Positions 1-6,349 are shown, counted from the first letter of the stretch. The stretch is 10,357 bases of DNA from Streptosporangiaceae bacterium (GCA_030045175.1 JASIBM010000295.1:1-10357); one strand, 5' to 3'. Numbers and translations are program-made. Notes: generated by a model not told the origin, from the letters alone.

Positions 1-82
1 CCCTGCGGCTCGCTCGCGCGCTCTCGCCTCCGGCTTCGCCTTCGGCTCGCTCGCGCAGGTCTTCCCGCTCACCTCCGGGCAC
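1..82 (-). repeat. Dispersed intergenic repeat, copy C (core plus second module)
   Basis: Read on the minus strand this is downstream of the biotin carboxylase stop. The core (61-80) has GCCCGGAGGTGAGCGGGAAG, one base different from the other copies. It is followed at 1-60 by a second module beginning CCTGCG and ending CGCAGGG, with two copies of GCGCGAGCGAGCCG flanking a variable centre. The same two-module arrangement occurs at 1551-1634. The hairpin part of the core is not preserved here. A frame on the minus strand starting with GTG near 88 stays open to the window edge, but its sequence is repeat-derived, so I do not call a gene. Function unknown. Confidence 0.75.
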
Positions 83-112
83 GCTCACACCATCATCGCC
101 GCTGGCGGCGCG

Positions 113-1465
113 TCATGGGCGCAGTCGGCTCACGATACCGGTGTCGTAGTCTCCGCTGGTGAACTCCGTGCCGTTCAGTAGGTCAAGGTGGAAAGGCAGG
201 TTCGTCTTCGGCCCGCTGATCTGGAAGGACGCGACGGCCGCGCGCGCCCGGTCCAGCGCTTGCTCGCGGTCGGCTCCGTGGGTGATGAGCTTGGCGAGCA
301 GGGGGTCGTAATGCGGCGTCACCGCGTTCCCTGCGCGATAGCCCGCGTCGACCCTGACGCCCTCGCCGGACGGTTCTCGCCATTGCTCGATCACTCCCGG
401 GCTCGGCAGGAACCTGACCGGATCCTCGGCGTAGACCCGCAATTCCACGGCGTGCCCGGCCGGCCGCACCGAGTCCGGGTCGAAGCTCACGTCCGCCCCG
501 TCGGCGATCAGCAGTTGCTGCTCAACCAGGTCGATTCCGGTGACCATCTCAGTGACCGGGTGCTCGACCTGAAGCCTGGTATTCATCTCGAGGAACATGA
601 ACTCACCGGTCTGCCCGTCCACCAGGCATTCGACCGTGCCTGCCCCGCGGTATCCGACCGCCTCGCCGGCCCGGACCGCCGCGGCGAGCATCCGCTCGCG
701 CAGCGGCGCGTCCACGCCGGTGGACGGGCTCTCCTCGGCGACCTTTTGATGACGCCGCTGCACCGAGCAGTCCCGCTCGCCCAGTGCGATCACGCGACCA
801 TCAGCGAGCCCGAGTATCTGCACCTCGACATGGCGGGCGCGGGTGATGAATCGCTCAAGCAAGATCGCGTGGTTGCCGAAGAACCGCTCGGCGCGCGAGC
901 GGGCGGTCTCGAACCCGGCACGCAGCCGCTCAGGGTCCGTGGCCACGCTCATGCCGATGCCGCCGCCTCCGGCAGCCGCCTTGATCATCACCGGGTAACC
1001 GATCCGCTCGGCCATCGCGATCGCGGCGTCGGCGTCAGGCACCGGCGCCTCGCTGCCGTCGGCGACGGGCACGCCGGCCGCGGCCATCATGTTCCTGGCG
1101 TTGATCTTGTCGCCCATCTGCTCGATCGCGGCGGGAGGCGGGCCGATCCAGGTCAGGCCGACGTCGATGACCTGCCGCGCGAAATCGGCGTTCTCGGCGA
1201 GGAACCCGTAACCAGGGTGGACGGCCCGCGCACCGGTTCGTTTCGCGGCGGCCAGGATCGCGGCGGCGTTCAGGTAGCTCAGCCGCGGCGGGGCGGGACC
1301 GATCAGAACCGCGTCATCCGCCTCGGCGACAAAGGGCAGGTCCGCGTCGGCCTCTGAGTAGACCGCGATGACCCTGACGCCGAGGCGCCGCGCCGTCCTG
1401 CCGATACGACGCGCGATCTCGCCCCTGTTCGCGATCAAAACGGAGTCCGGCACGCGGGGCAGCAT
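113..1465 (-). CDS. accC: Biotin carboxylase subunit of an acyl-CoA carboxylase
   Basis: ATP-dependent carboxylation of biotin on a carrier protein, the first half-reaction of acetyl-, propionyl- or other acyl-CoA carboxylases, in the cytoplasm. The 450-residue product has the whole biotin carboxylase fold: N-terminal domain with ANRGEIA (residues 12-18) and HPGYGFLAEN (83-92), ATP-grasp domain with glycine loop GGGGIGM (166-172), ERDCSVQRRHQK (230-241), the catalytic stretch EMNTRLQVEHPVTE (293-306), and a C-terminal domain with HYDPLLAKL (385-393). There is no carboxyltransferase or biotinyl domain, so it needs partner subunits, possibly encoded beyond position 1. The loop residue usually basic (K or R after GGGG) is Ile here. 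I chose ATG 1465 because it begins just before the conserved LIANRGE strand and is preceded by AAGGGGAG. The frame is open upstream to 1726, but that part only translates intergenic repeat. The first 31 bp overlap the 3' end of the HD gene. Substrate cannot be told from sequence. Confidence 0.93.
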   Translation of the reverse strand: MLPRVPDSVLIANRGEIARRIGRTARRLGVRVIAVYSEADADLPFVAEADDAVLIGPAPPRLSYLNAAAILAAAKRTGARAVHPGYGFLAENADFARQVIDVGLTWIGPPPAAIEQMGDKINARNMMAAAGVPVADGSEAPVPDADAAIAMAERIGYPVMIKAAAGGGGIGMSVATDPERLRAGFETARSRAERFFGNHAILLERFITRARHVEVQILGLADGRVIALGERDCSVQRRHQKVAEESPSTGVDAPLRERMLAAAVRAGEAVGYRGAGTVECLVDGQTGEFMFLEMNTRLQVEHPVTEMVTGIDLVEQQLLIADGADVSFDPDSVRPAGHAVELRVYAEDPVRFLPSPGVIEQWREPSGEGVRVDAGYRAGNAVTPHYDPLLAKLITHGADREQALDRARAAVASFQISGPKTNLPFHLDLLNGTEFTSGDYDTGIVSRLRP

Positions 1466-2961
1466 ACTCCCCTTCCCGCTCGCCTCCGGGCGCCCTTTAG
1501 GGCACCGCCAGGCCTTGTCGCTTCGCTCCTGCGGCCAGGCGGCGCCGGCGCCCTGCGGCTCGCTCGCGCTCGGCTCGCCTTCGGCTCGCTCGCGCAGGGC
1601 CTTCCCGCTCGCCTCCGGGCGCCCTTGAGGCGCCGCCTGCTCGCGCGGGCTAACAGGCGGCTGACGGGCAGGCGGTCGGTCACCGTGGCGAGCGCCGCTA
1701 CGACCGAGGCGTCGTACTCGTCCCACGAGCCAGAATCGGACTCGGCGCCAGCCCGCAACCGCTCGAGCGCCGAGGCGACCCGGTCCCGATCGGAGGATCC
1801 GTGAACCATGTCATCGAACGCGTTGGCGGCCTTGATTACCCGGCTGGCCAGCGGTGGCTCGGTGGTCCCGTAGCCGCGGGCAGGCTGCCACTGACAGCGA
1901 ACTATCTCGGCGACGGAGTCGAGCTGACCGGTCTGCCTGATCACGTCGGCGCCGAATTGCGCGATTCGCCGGGCATCCTGCGCCCCCAGGAGCAACGTCG
2001 CACCTCCTGGAATGGGCTCGACCAGCGAGAGCTGGCCGATGTCGTGCATGAGCGCGGCGAACTCCAGGTCAAGCAGGTCCGGCTCGGGCATGCCAAGCTC
2101 ACGGCCGACGGCCACCGCTAGCTTGCTGACCCGCCTGGAATGCCCGCTCTCCACGTAGCCACCCACCTCGGTCACCTGAGCGAGCGCCCTGATCGTCTGC
2201 AGGTAGGTGGCCCTGATCCCGGCGTAGCGGCGGAACGCCCACTGGATCACCAGGAGCGGCGGGGCGAAGACGGCCAGCTCGGCGATCCCGAGCACCGGCG
2301 CGCCGAACACGATGACGATCGCGGACACGCCGACGGCCAGGCCGAGCCGCCACTGGGCGCGAAGCTCGTCGCGGACCATGACCGCGTACCTGGCCCGCAG
2401 GTCGTCGGCTCGGATGACGGCGACGATCACGGTCTCGATGAGCCAGCCCGCCGCGACCAAGATCGCCATCGCGGCGAAGGCAACGGGCCAGGGACTGGTG
2501 AGGATGCCATGGTGGGTGAGCGGACGGAAGGCGAACGCGACGAACGCGACCGACAGCAACCGTGCCAGCATCCCGGTAAGCCCGGCCCGGCGCCCGGCCA
2601 CCACGTGCGGGAGCGCGCCCACCGCCATCGCGACCGCGGTCACGGTCACGACCTGCGGGGCCGAGGCGCCAACCAGCGGCGGCTGACCCGGCGACCGCGC
2701 GATGTGCAGCACCAGGGCGTACGCCAGCGCCGCCGACATGCCGATCGGTGCTTCTTCCCTGCCGCCAGGCAGGGCCAGCCTGAGCAGTTCGCCTGACGCG
2801 ATGAAGACACCGAACGCGACCGCGACGTTCAGGTCGGTGACGCCCACGGCAACCGTCCTCGCCAGCGCGATCACGATGAGCAGGCCGGCGACGGCCATGA
2901 GCAGCAAGCGACCAGAGTCGATCGACTGCCAGGCCAGCACCCGCTGAGCGGTCGCCCTCAT
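1435..2961 (-). CDS. Membrane protein with degenerate HD (HD-GYP-like) domain
   Basis: 508 residues. About six or seven hydrophobic segments fill residues 17-240, followed by a cytoplasmic HD-type domain (about 255-430) that aligns with its upstream neighbour: GHSRRVSK (273-280) and LMHDIGQLSL (304-313). The HD pair (306-307) is kept, but the lysine of HDxGK is Gln, the HHHE motif is replaced by RCQWQ (355-359), and the GYP loop reads ARGYGTTEP. Most metal and substrate ligands of HD-GYP phosphodiesterases are therefore missing, and I infer a sensor or regulatory pseudoenzyme. The start ATG shares one base with the preceding stop (TGATG) and has GGAGA upstream, so translation is probably coupled. 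From about residue 443 the protein is read through two copies of the dispersed repeat, giving LKGARRRAGR at 445-454 and again at 488-497, in an Arg-rich tail that ends 31 bp inside accC. The tail is probably not part of the ancestral protein. Confidence 0.85.
   Translation of the reverse strand: MRATAQRVLAWQSIDSGRLLLMAVAGLLIVIALARTVAVGVTDLNVAVAFGVFIASGELLRLALPGGREEAPIGMSAALAYALVLHIARSPGQPPLVGASAPQVVTVTAVAMAVGALPHVVAGRRAGLTGMLARLLSVAFVAFAFRPLTHHGILTSPWPVAFAAMAILVAAGWLIETVIVAVIRADDLRARYAVMVRDELRAQWRLGLAVGVSAIVIVFGAPVLGIAELAVFAPPLLVIQWAFRRYAGIRATYLQTIRALAQVTEVGGYVESGHSRRVSKLAVAVGRELGMPEPDLLDLEFAALMHDIGQLSLVEPIPGGATLLLGAQDARRIAQFGADVIRQTGQLDSVAEIVRCQWQPARGYGTTEPPLASRVIKAANAFDDMVHGSSDRDRVASALERLRAGAESDSGSWDEYDASVVAALATVTDRLPVSRLLARASRRRLKGARRRAGRPCASEPKASRARASRRAPAPPGRRSEATRPGGALKGARRRAGRGVCCPACRTPF
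1472..1506 (-). repeat. Dispersed intergenic repeat, copy B (upstream of accC)
   Basis: On the minus strand GGTGCCC, loop TAAA and GGGCGCC form a 7-bp stem with one G-T pair, followed by the purine-rich core GGAGGCGAGCGGGAAG. The accC ATG lies 6 bp beyond the copy, so the repeat helps form its ribosome-binding region (AAGGGGAG). In the HD gene's frame the copy is read as LKGARRRAGR. In the accC frame it reads KGRPEASGK, and in the third frame it has a TAA. Confidence 0.85.
1551..1634 (-). repeat. Dispersed intergenic repeat, copy A (core plus second module)
   Basis: On the minus strand GGCGCC, loop TCAAG and GGGCGCC are followed by the same purine-rich core as copy B (1601-1634), then a 49-bp module (1551-1599) with perfect CCCTGCG/CGCAGGG ends and two copies of GCGCGAGCGAGCCG. 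The loop has TCAA where other copies have TAA, so no stop arises here. The copy lies inside the 3' end of the HD gene and is translated. Between it and copy B is an imperfect inverted repeat with arms CCGCCTGGCC and GGCCTGGCGG. Confidence 0.85.
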
Positions 2962-4379
2962 CAGCTCTCCACGGCGCGCGGCGGCGATATCGGATCGTCG
3001 TTGTCCACGGACACGTCGATCTCGTGCGCGCGCGGCTGACTGGGCCCAGGCGGCTGCCAGCCCTCGCGGTTCAGCGCGTTGATGAACGCCTCGACCATTT
3101 TCGGGTCGAACTGCGAGCCTGCCGCGTTGCGCAGTTCGGCGGTCGCCTCGGTGATGTGGCGCGCCTTGCGGTATGAGCGATCAGACGTCATCGAGTCGAA
3201 CGCGTCGGCGACCGCAATTACCCTGGCGAATTCCGGAATCTCATCACCAGCGAATCCCATCGGGTAACCGCGGCCATCCATTCGCTCGTGATGATGCATG
3301 ATTCCACCTAGCGCCTCGGAGAGGAAGCCGATTTCCCCTACGATCTCCAGCCCGTGGATAGGATGCAGCCGAATGGCGGCGAACTCTTCTTCGGTCAGCC
3401 CGCCCTCCTTCCGCAGCACGCGCGTCGGAACGCTGAGCTTGCCGACGTCGTGCAGCAAGCCAGCGACTGCCACAGCTTCGGCCCGGTCCGGTCGCATGCC
3501 GATCTGACGGGCGATCATCGCGGCGCCCCTGGAAACCCGCTCGCTGTGACCGCGGGTGTAGAAGTCCTTCGTCTCCACCGCCTGGCACAGCGCGGCCATC
3601 GTGGCCGACTGCGCTCGCCGCTGCTCAGCGAACTGGCGCATGGCCCAGCGCGCGGCGAGCAGCGGTATGAGCACGATCGCGGCCGCGAATGGCCCGATCA
3701 CCACCCAGAGCGCGGCGATCACCAGGCCCAGCGCCGCGAAGCCCAGATCGGATGCGAGCAGCAGCGCAAGGCCGGAACCCGGCGTCGCCCGCCGCACCGC
3801 CGAGCGGCCGTGGCGATCGAGGATGAGCATGATCCAGAGCAGCCCGTCATTGACCAGCACGTGCACGACGGCCGCGATGGTGAACGGCCGGAGCACCGAC
3901 CAGAATTCGACCGGGACCCGGATCTGGGCCACGCTCGCGGTCAGCGAGGTCAGCGGGCCAGGTACCGCCACGGGCACGTGACCACCCGAAGCGATGTAAG
4001 CCGCCCCGGCCGAGTAGCCGGCCAGCGCGCACGTTGCCGCGTTCAGCAGTCGCCCTGAGATCGGGACGCGGCGGATGCTGAGCGCGGCCGTCGCGCCCAC
4101 CATTGCCGCGCCAGGTCCGCCGAGCAGCACAACGGCGGCCAAGGTGGCCGCCGAACTAGGCGACCAAGTCGACTGGCGCGCCGCGAGCGGGATCGCGGTC
4201 GAGTCACATATCAGGAACAGCGTCGCGAGTATCGCGTATACGGCCCACCATCGAGATGAGTAGGAACCGATTGGCGCGCGAGTGAGGACGACGGCGACCA
4301 TCACCACAATTATTGAGAAAACTATGATATATGGTATCTGCCGTAGATGCCGCCATATGATCCATGAGGGCTTGCTCAT
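2961..4379 (-). CDS. Seven-helix membrane HD-GYP phosphodiesterase
   Basis: Likely hydrolyses cyclic di-GMP or a related cyclic dinucleotide at the inner face of the membrane. In the 472-residue product, residues 10-245 hold about seven hydrophobic helices without a recognised sensor family. A short linker leads to a complete HD-GYP domain (about 255-440): GHSERVSR (277-284), LLHDVGKLSVP (308-318), H339, HHHERMDGRGYP (362-373) and VADAFDSMTSDRSYR (390-404). All signature residues are present, so it should be catalytically competent. ATG 4379 is chosen because it is followed directly by the first membrane helix and preceded by GAGGAG. The in-frame extension to 4511 is Arg-rich and unlike a membrane protein N-terminus. 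Its stop overlaps the start of the degenerate HD partner (TGATG), so the two are probably co-translated and may form a complex. Substrate and signal are unknown. Confidence 0.9.
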   Translation of the reverse strand: MSKPSWIIWRHLRQIPYIIVFSIIVVMVAVVLTRAPIGSYSSRWWAVYAILATLFLICDSTAIPLAARQSTWSPSSAATLAAVVLLGGPGAAMVGATAALSIRRVPISGRLLNAATCALAGYSAGAAYIASGGHVPVAVPGPLTSLTASVAQIRVPVEFWSVLRPFTIAAVVHVLVNDGLLWIMLILDRHGRSAVRRATPGSGLALLLASDLGFAALGLVIAALWVVIGPFAAAIVLIPLLAARWAMRQFAEQRRAQSATMAALCQAVETKDFYTRGHSERVSRGAAMIARQIGMRPDRAEAVAVAGLLHDVGKLSVPTRVLRKEGGLTEEEFAAIRLHPIHGLEIVGEIGFLSEALGGIMHHHERMDGRGYPMGFAGDEIPEFARVIAVADAFDSMTSDRSYRKARHITEATAELRNAAGSQFDPKMVEAFINALNREGWQPPGPSQPRAHEIDVSVDNDDPISPPRAVES

Positions 4380-4850
4380 GTCTCCTCGCCAGCCGCGCCG
4401 TCTTGACCCCCGCACGTCGCGCACTCCCGCGCGGCCACTCCTGCCAGGCCCCTTCGCCGTGACCGCACAGTGACTGGACAACCTGTGGCAGGTTGCCGGC
4501 CTGCCGGGCATGACCTCGCGCAGCGCCTGAGCACACCCGACGACGGAGCATTAGGCACGCCCCCGCGACGCCGCAACTCAGGGTAACTCCACCAAGGCGT
4601 TCCGCGCTGGACTCCGCCACATTGCCAGCAGTTCGCGAGGCGACGGCGCCTTAAGGCCCCAGGGAAGCCCAGCGGGGATTGCGTAGCATTGTCACATGGA
4701 TAACTTAGATGACTCCTGTCACAACCCTTGATCATTCTAGCCTAGTGAATGGCGGATTGGTCCGGTCTCCCCGGGTCAATGGCACATTCATCTCAAAGTA
4801 TCGGCTGGAGCCAAAGCCATGAAAAGGGGTGATACTGGTAAACGGGTGGC
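4380..4850. other. Gene-free leader between rsrA and the HD operon
   Basis: 471 bp with no convincing gene. The part next to rsrA (4681-4850) is markedly AT-rich for this genome; by my count 26 of 60 bases are G or C in 4681-4740. It has a direct repeat TGTCACA at 4690-4696 and 4717-4723. A weak minus-strand -10 candidate TAGAAT lies at 4739-4734 without a good -35; it would leave a leader of about 350 nt before the HD-GYP gene. The remaining 300 bp are GC-rich with several potential hairpins. I saw no hairpin plus T-run terminator after rsrA and no recognisable riboswitch, including the c-di-GMP classes. Confidence 0.6.
4479..4495 (-). promoter_or_regulatory. 17-bp perfect dyad in the HD operon leader
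   Basis: CAACCTG and CAGGTTG flank a 3-base centre, 100 bp upstream of the HD-GYP start. On the minus strand the left arm can instead pair with an upstream GGCAGG (GGCAGG, loop CCGGCAA, CCTGCC), so two mutually exclusive stems are possible. It could be a protein operator or a switchable RNA hairpin. The symmetry is seen directly; any function is inference. Confidence 0.35.
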
Positions 4851-5120
4851 CTAGCCGGCCTCGATCTGCGCCCTGACCGCCTCGATGGTGGCGAGCACCC
4901 TCTGCCGCAGTCCGACAGGAACCTGCTCATGTCCGCAGTGCTGGTGCACCAGCCGCTTGATCACTTCTTCGAGGCCGTACTCGCGCAGGCACGGACCGCA
5001 CTCCTCAAGGTGCAGCTTGACCTGCGCGTAAGACATCTGGTCCATCTCGCCATCAAGGTAGCTGTACACGCGCTCAAGAACCTCGGTACACGGCACCTCG
5101 TGCGGCTTGCCGCAGCTCAT
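4851..5120 (-). CDS. rsrA: Redox-sensing zinc anti-sigma factor (RsrA family)
   Basis: Binds and inhibits SigR under reducing conditions and releases it when its cysteines form disulfides (disulfide stress), in the cytoplasm. The 89-residue product begins MSCGKPHE and carries the ZAS motif HLEECGPC (37-44). The zinc and redox residues known from Streptomyces RsrA are at identical positions: C3, C11, H37, C41, C44 and C62. The one difference is position 61, a cysteine in S. coelicolor RsrA as I recall it, which is His here. The C-terminus is shorter than the Streptomyces protein. The start ATG overlaps the sigR stop (ATGA), so it is translationally coupled to its target and produced in step with it. 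The downstream gene lies 471 bp away and is probably a separate unit. Confidence 0.93.
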   Translation of the reverse strand: MSCGKPHEVPCTEVLERVYSYLDGEMDQMSYAQVKLHLEECGPCLREYGLEEVIKRLVHQHCGHEQVPVGLRQRVLATIEAVRAQIEAG

Positions 5121-5758
5121 CGCGGATCCCCCTCAGGCGCATTGGCGGCCGACGACGGCTGCGACCCAGCGGCGGCGAGGCCAAGCTCGTGCGCGTAGTC
5201 CTGGAGCATGTCGCGGAGCTGCCGGCGTCCCCGGTGCAGTCGCGACATGACCGTCCCGATCGGGGTGCCCATGATGTCGGCGATCTCCTTGTAGGAAAAC
5301 CCCTCTACATCAGCTAGGTATACCGCGATCCTGAACTCCTCGGGGAGCGCTTGAAGGGCCTCCTTGATGTCGGAATCGGGCAGCCCCTCCAGCGCCTCGG
5401 CCTCAGCGGACTTCAGCCCTGATGAGGTGTGCGAGGCCGCCCTTGCGAGCTGCCAGTCTTCGATCTCCTCTGTGCCTGATCGCTGCGGCTCGCGCTGGCG
5501 CTTGCGGTAGGTGTTGATGAACGTGTTGGTCAGGATCCGGAACAGCCACGCCTTGAGATTCGTTCCGTCCTGGTACTGGTGAAACGAGCCGTACGCCTTG
5601 GCGAACGTCTCCTGCACCAGGTCTTCAGCATCCGCTGGATGACGAGTCATCCGCATCGCCGCCGCGTACAGTTGATCCAGGTACGGCAGGACATCACGCT
5701 CGAAGCGATCGTTGCGCTCCTGGAGTGTCTCAGGTACCGGACCCACCCCCTCCACCAT
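5117..5758 (-). CDS. sigR: ECF sigma factor SigR (thiol-oxidative stress)
   Basis: Group IV sigma factor directing RNA polymerase to thiol-homeostasis genes (thioredoxin, mycothiol, proteases) when freed from RsrA. From ATG 5758 the protein has 213 residues: region 2 at about 22-92 (PADAEDLVQETFAKAY 41-56, NLKAWLFRILTNTFINTYRKRQRE 68-90 in outline) and region 4 at about 128-185 (LPEEFRIAVYLADVEGFSYKE, then IMGTPIGTVMSRLHRGRRQL with the helix-turn-helix). It matches Streptomyces SigR closely through the linker (EEIEDWQLARA) and the PDSD-KEALQ stretch. The start at 5758 gives the usual N-terminus, but there is no strong ribosome-binding site before it, and the frame continues 52 codons upstream to GTG 5914. 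A possible housekeeping -10 (TAGGGT, 5843-5838) inside that extension could drive the short form. rsrA overlaps its stop by 4 bp. Confidence 0.93.
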   Translation of the reverse strand: MVEGVGPVPETLQERNDRFERDVLPYLDQLYAAAMRMTRHPADAEDLVQETFAKAYGSFHQYQDGTNLKAWLFRILTNTFINTYRKRQREPQRSGTEEIEDWQLARAASHTSSGLKSAEAEALEGLPDSDIKEALQALPEEFRIAVYLADVEGFSYKEIADIMGTPIGTVMSRLHRGRRQLRDMLQDYAHELGLAAAGSQPSSAANAPEGDPR

Positions 5759-5914
5759 GCCCAGCCGATTCTGGCTCAGCCGCCAGCCGTCTCGGGCGGA
5801 GGATACCGCGAGCGCTCCAGGTGCCGGACGCGAGGCCACCCTAAGTTCGCCGGACCGGTGCCAAGCCGTGTCGAAGGATCCGGCATCCAGCCGGGAAATA
5901 CCAGCAATAGGCAC
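5759..5914 (-). other. Optional N-terminal extension of SigR (SigR'-like isoform)
   Basis: In frame with sigR, 52 codons from GTG 5914 to the ATG at 5758 contain no stop. Streptomyces makes an unstable SigR' isoform with a 55-residue extension from the SigR-dependent transcript, as I recall the literature. Here the SigR-type promoter places transcription initiation within a few bases of GTG 5914, so the long form could be read from a leaderless message. The codons have a weaker third-position GC bias than sigR proper, as expected of a poorly constrained extension. Existence of the isoform is inference from position and length. Confidence 0.6.
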
Positions 5915-5923
5915 GCGCGTAGC

Positions 5924-5949
5924 AACGTCACGTGCGCCAGGTTAATTCC
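5924..5949 (-). promoter_or_regulatory. SigR-type autoregulatory promoter
   Basis: On the minus strand GGAAT (5949-5945) and GTT (5926-5924) are separated by exactly 18 bases, matching the known SigR/SigH consensus GGAAT-N18/19-GTT, and GTT is followed by G as in Streptomyces sites. It lies between the DksA-type gene and sigR. The expected start point, 7-10 bases beyond GTT, is about 5917-5914, at the GTG of the long SigR form. It would give positive feedback on sigR-rsrA during disulfide stress. Confidence 0.85.
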
Positions 5950-5984
5950 GATGCCCGCGCGGCGACCCTCGCCCGAACGTGGTG

Positions 5985-5998
5985 CGGCGCTAGCGCCG
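5985..5998. repeat. 14-bp perfect palindrome at the DksA-type gene stop
   Basis: CGGCGCTAGCGCCG is perfectly self-complementary and contains the TAG stop of the zinc-finger gene on the minus strand (5992-5990). It resembles the hairpin part of the dispersed repeat (GGCGCC arms around a stop codon) but lacks the purine-rich segment. It lies 36 bp upstream of the SigR-type -35 and could act as a weak RNA hairpin. There is no T-run, so I do not call a terminator. Confidence 0.45.
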
Positions 5999-6349
5999 TG
6001 ACCTGTCCCACTTGACCTGGCAGCCGAGGCACCTGGCCGCCTCCGGCTTTGCCTCGAGCCTGCCCTCGGGCACCTCGGCGCCGCAGGCGACGCACCGGCC
6101 GTAGCTGCCTTCGTCAATCCTGGCCAGCGCGTCGAGTACCAGCACCCGGCGCGCCTTCGCAGCGGCGAGAATCGCCTCGGCCCGGTCCGATTCCGACAAG
6201 TTGCTGCCCGCATCGGCCGGATCCTGCGGATAGTCCGCCACCAGCGGGTGCATCTGATGGGCTCCGTTGAGCACGGCCACCGACCTGTCGAGCTCATCTC
6301 GTACCTCTTCAAGGCGCTTCCGAGCGGTCGCGATATCCAACCTGCTCAC
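5990..6349 (-). CDS. DksA/TraR-type zinc-finger protein
   Basis: Member of the DksA/TraR C4 zinc-finger family, whose founders bind the RNA polymerase secondary channel. The role of the small actinobacterial members is not settled. From GTG 6349 it has 119 residues: a predicted helical N-terminal half (RKRLEEVRDELDRSV) with an acidic turn DPADAGSN where DksA has its coiled-coil tip, then a zinc finger C-x2-C-x17-C-x2-C (CVACG to CLGC; C86, C89, C107, C110) near the C-terminus. Start is uncertain. GTG 6349 lies just after AGAGGAGGT, TTG 6340 has a better distance to that site, ATG 6364 lies upstream of it, and GTG 6415 overlaps the stop of the SRAP gene (GTGA). The region before the ribosome-binding site does not look like family sequence, so I favour 6349 or 6340. 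Confidence 0.85.
   Translation of the reverse strand: MSRLDIATARKRLEEVRDELDRSVAVLNGAHQMHPLVADYPQDPADAGSNLSESDRAEAILAAAKARRVLVLDALARIDEGSYGRCVACGAEVPEGRLEAKPEAARCLGCQVKWDRSRR

Noticed and set aside
188..1357. 389-codon open frame on the plus strand opposite accC
   Set aside because: It is the shadow of a high-GC gene; the translation has no recognisable domain and the opposite strand encodes an unmistakable biotin carboxylase.
1..1634. CRISPR array or insertion sequence as explanation of the repeats near accC
   Set aside because: Spacing is irregular, there are no unique spacers of constant length, and no transposase or cas gene is present in the window.
1466..1726. In-frame upstream extension of accC to 537 residues
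   Set aside because: The extra 87 residues only translate the intergenic repeats (GRPEASGK twice), and the family N-terminus begins at ATG 1465.
2140..4058. Several plus-strand frames opposite the two HD genes
   Set aside because: All are low-complexity His/Arg/Asp-rich shadows of the minus-strand coding sequence.
4204..4620. 138-codon minus-strand frame overlapping the HD-GYP N-terminus
   Set aside because: It covers the leader and the start of a well-supported membrane protein in another frame, with no recognisable content.
4642..4672. Possible degenerate copy of the dispersed repeat (GGCGCCTTAAGG, AGGGAAG)
   Set aside because: Only the GGCGCC and AGGGAAG fragments resemble the core, the spacing differs, and the match is no better than expected in GC-rich DNA.
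4376..4735. 119-codon minus-strand frame ending ATGA on the HD-GYP start
   Set aside because: The overlap is suggestive, but third positions lack the strong GC bias of neighbouring genes, it is rich in Arg and Cys without domain resemblance, and it starts in the AT-rich leader.
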